Below, in pieces: positions 62,964-64,000 of a stretch of DNA of 64,000 nt. Position numbers and translations under genes: made by a program. The DNA is from Litchfieldella xinjiangensis. Its GTDB lineage: Bacteria > Pseudomonadota > Gammaproteobacteria > Pseudomonadales > Halomonadaceae. The notes beneath the pieces were generated by a model. The model saw only the letters and a list, made by a program, of their open reading frames with translations, made no database searches and was not told where the DNA came from. The stretch lies in contig NZ_JPZL01000004.1 of assembly GCF_000759345.1 (NCBI RefSeq), positions 372,001 through 436,000 of the forward strand. Direction: 5' to 3'. Every line of letters starts with the position of its first letter. Within the stretch, counting starts at the first letter, position 1.

Positions 62964-64000
62964 AACACCTCTGGATCTATCTGATGGCAGCATGGCTCAG
63001 CCTGCCGGCGCTAGGGAGCGATACGATCGAGTACCCGGCGTCTTCCGAATCGGGCTCCTCCGCGCGTTCGCTGATCGTACATGGCGCGCTGGACCTGCCC
63101 TACGTACGCCCTTTGCTCGATGATTTTCACCGGCGCCACCCTGACATTGCATTGCGCTATCGCAACTTCACTACTCTCAGTGTTCACCGCCGTTTTCTCG
63201 AAGACGAGGAGCGCGCCGACGTGATGATTTCCTCGGCCATGCCATGGCAGTACCGGCTGGCCAATGACGGGTATGCCCAGCCGCTGGAAACGCCCAACGC
63301 CTCGGCCTGGCCGGCCTGGGCCCGCTGGCGCCAGGAGCTGTTCGGGTTCACCTTCGAGCCTATCGTGATCGTCTATCACCGCGAGCTGGCCGAGCGCTTC
63401 GGCCCCATCACCAGCCACGCCGACCTGCTGCAACTGCTTGAAACACACCATCAGGCCCTTCAGGGACGTGTGGTGACCTACGACCCCGCACGCAGCGGCG
63501 CCGGCTACACCTACGCCATCGAGGAAGTCAGATTGTCGCCCCGGTATTGGGATCTGGTCGCGGCCATGGGCCGGGCCAATACGCGCTTGGTCGATACCAC
63601 CGGGGAGATGCTCGACGGTCTGGCCGAAGGCCGGTTCTGGCTAGGCTACAATCTGTTGGGCAGCTATGCCCGTGACGTCGTCGAGACGAATCCCGACCTG
63701 AAAATGGCGATACCCGATGACTATGCGTTGGTCACTCAGCGTCTGGCGTTCCTTCCCCGCAGCGCACCCCATCCTGAAACGGCTGAAGTGTTTCTCGACT
63801 ACTTGCTCAGCGAAGCAGGCCAACGCGTGATTGCAGAGCAAACGACCCTTGGCGCCGTGCACCCTGCCCTGCAAGGGCCCGGCACGGCACAAGCCTTGCG
63901 AGAATCGCTGGGCGACGCCCTGCGCCCGATTCGTCTGGGCCCGGGGCTACTTGCCACGCTCGACGATCTCAAGCGCGAAGCGCTGCTCAGCCACTGGCGC
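62960..64000 (+). CDS. Periplasmic substrate-binding protein of the sensory operon (C-terminus outside window)
   Basis: ATG 62960 overlaps the tctE stop (ATGA); the frame is open to the window end (347 codons visible). Signal peptide KHLWIYLMAAWLSLPALG, then a type II periplasmic binding fold: ARSLIVHGALDLPYVRPLLD DFHRRHPDIALRYRNF, DVMISSAMPWQYRLANDGYA, FEPIVIVYHRELAERFG, VVTYDPARSGAGYTYAIEE and PDDYALVTQRLAFLPRSAPH. These resemble iron- or carboxylate-type extracytoplasmic binding proteins. No permease follows in the window, so it is probably a sensory partner of TctE, not a transport component. Confidence 0.85.
   Translation, partial: MKHLWIYLMAAWLSLPALGSDTIEYPASSESGSSARSLIVHGALDLPYVRPLLDDFHRRHPDIALRYRNFTTLSVHRRFLEDEERADVMISSAMPWQYRLANDGYAQPLETPNASAWPAWARWRQELFGFTFEPIVIVYHRELAERFGPITSHADLLQLLETHHQALQGRVVTYDPARSGAGYTYAIEEVRLSPRYWDLVAAMGRANTRLVDTTGEMLDGLAEGRFWLGYNLLGSYARDVVETNPDLKMAIPDDYALVTQRLAFLPRSAPHPETAEVFLDYLLSEAGQRVIAEQTTLGAVHPALQGPGTAQALRESLGDALRPIRLGPGLLATLDDLKREALLSHWR

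Noticed and set aside
1-64000. Prophage, insertion sequences, rRNA or replication origin
   Set aside because: No transposase, phage structural gene, rRNA sequence or DnaA-box cluster was seen; only the integrase remnant at 18.7 kb hints at a former element.

Overview
This 64 kb window is chromosomal DNA of a high-GC, flagellated, free-living gammaproteobacterium, most likely Halomonas or a close relative (Halomonadaceae). That placement is an inference. It rests on the dsbD-accB-accC-prmA-dusB-fis-purH order typical of Gammaproteobacteria, the GC-rich codon use, the mix of DUF1206, DUF2333 and DUF2835 proteins, and the urease, tripartite tricarboxylate and cyclic-di-GMP gene content. I see no complete prophage, transposase, CRISPR array or rRNA.

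Layout. (1) 1-18.5 kb is a conserved core: DUF2333 protein, dsbD, accBC, prmA, dusB-fis, purH, an ABC exporter, a CHASE3 diguanylate cyclase, gabD, folE-folX, srkA and comF. (2) 18.5-19.2 kb is a tRNA-Leu(UAG) followed by debris: an integrase 3' end with an in-frame stop, an orphan 3' coding frame with its own terminator, and the first ~25 codons of an FAD-dependent oxidoreductase cut off at a chemoreceptor gene. It looks like the scar of a lost integrative element. (3) 19.2-43 kb is a sensory and motility region: two chemoreceptors that both end in a CheR-type xWxxF tail, four large intact GGDEF or GGDEF-EAL proteins (with GAF, PAS, MHYT, or a THI5/NMT1-like sensor), a decayed PAS-GGDEF pseudogene, an MHYT gene fragment, flagellin behind a clear sigma-28 promoter, a SprA-related metalloprotease, a RelBE-type toxin-antitoxin pair, and several small envelope proteins of unknown function.

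(4) 43.3-54.9 kb is a complete urea-nitrogen locus read on the minus strand: urtABCDE (ABC urea importer), then ureD, ureABC, ureEF and ureG. Upstream of urtA lie a sigma-54 promoter and an NtrC-type dyad, so import and hydrolysis should be induced together under nitrogen limitation. REP-like palindromes (core TAGGAGCGCAG / CTGCGCGA) sit at exactly the three breaks inside the urease genes and divide the cluster into blocks. (5) 55.1-64 kb carries a DmdC/FadE-type acyl-CoA dehydrogenase, a tctCBA tripartite carboxylate transporter, and a divergent four-gene overlapping operon (IclR regulator, TctD, TctE, periplasmic binding protein) that probably senses the carboxylate and controls the transporter.

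The main points worth follow-up are the THI5-like/GGDEF fusion, the REP-partitioned NtrC-controlled urea locus, the tRNA-Leu scar, the decay of c-di-GMP genes by deletion and frameshift, and the IclR/TctDE/binding-protein operon. I found no clearly new defence or mobile system.
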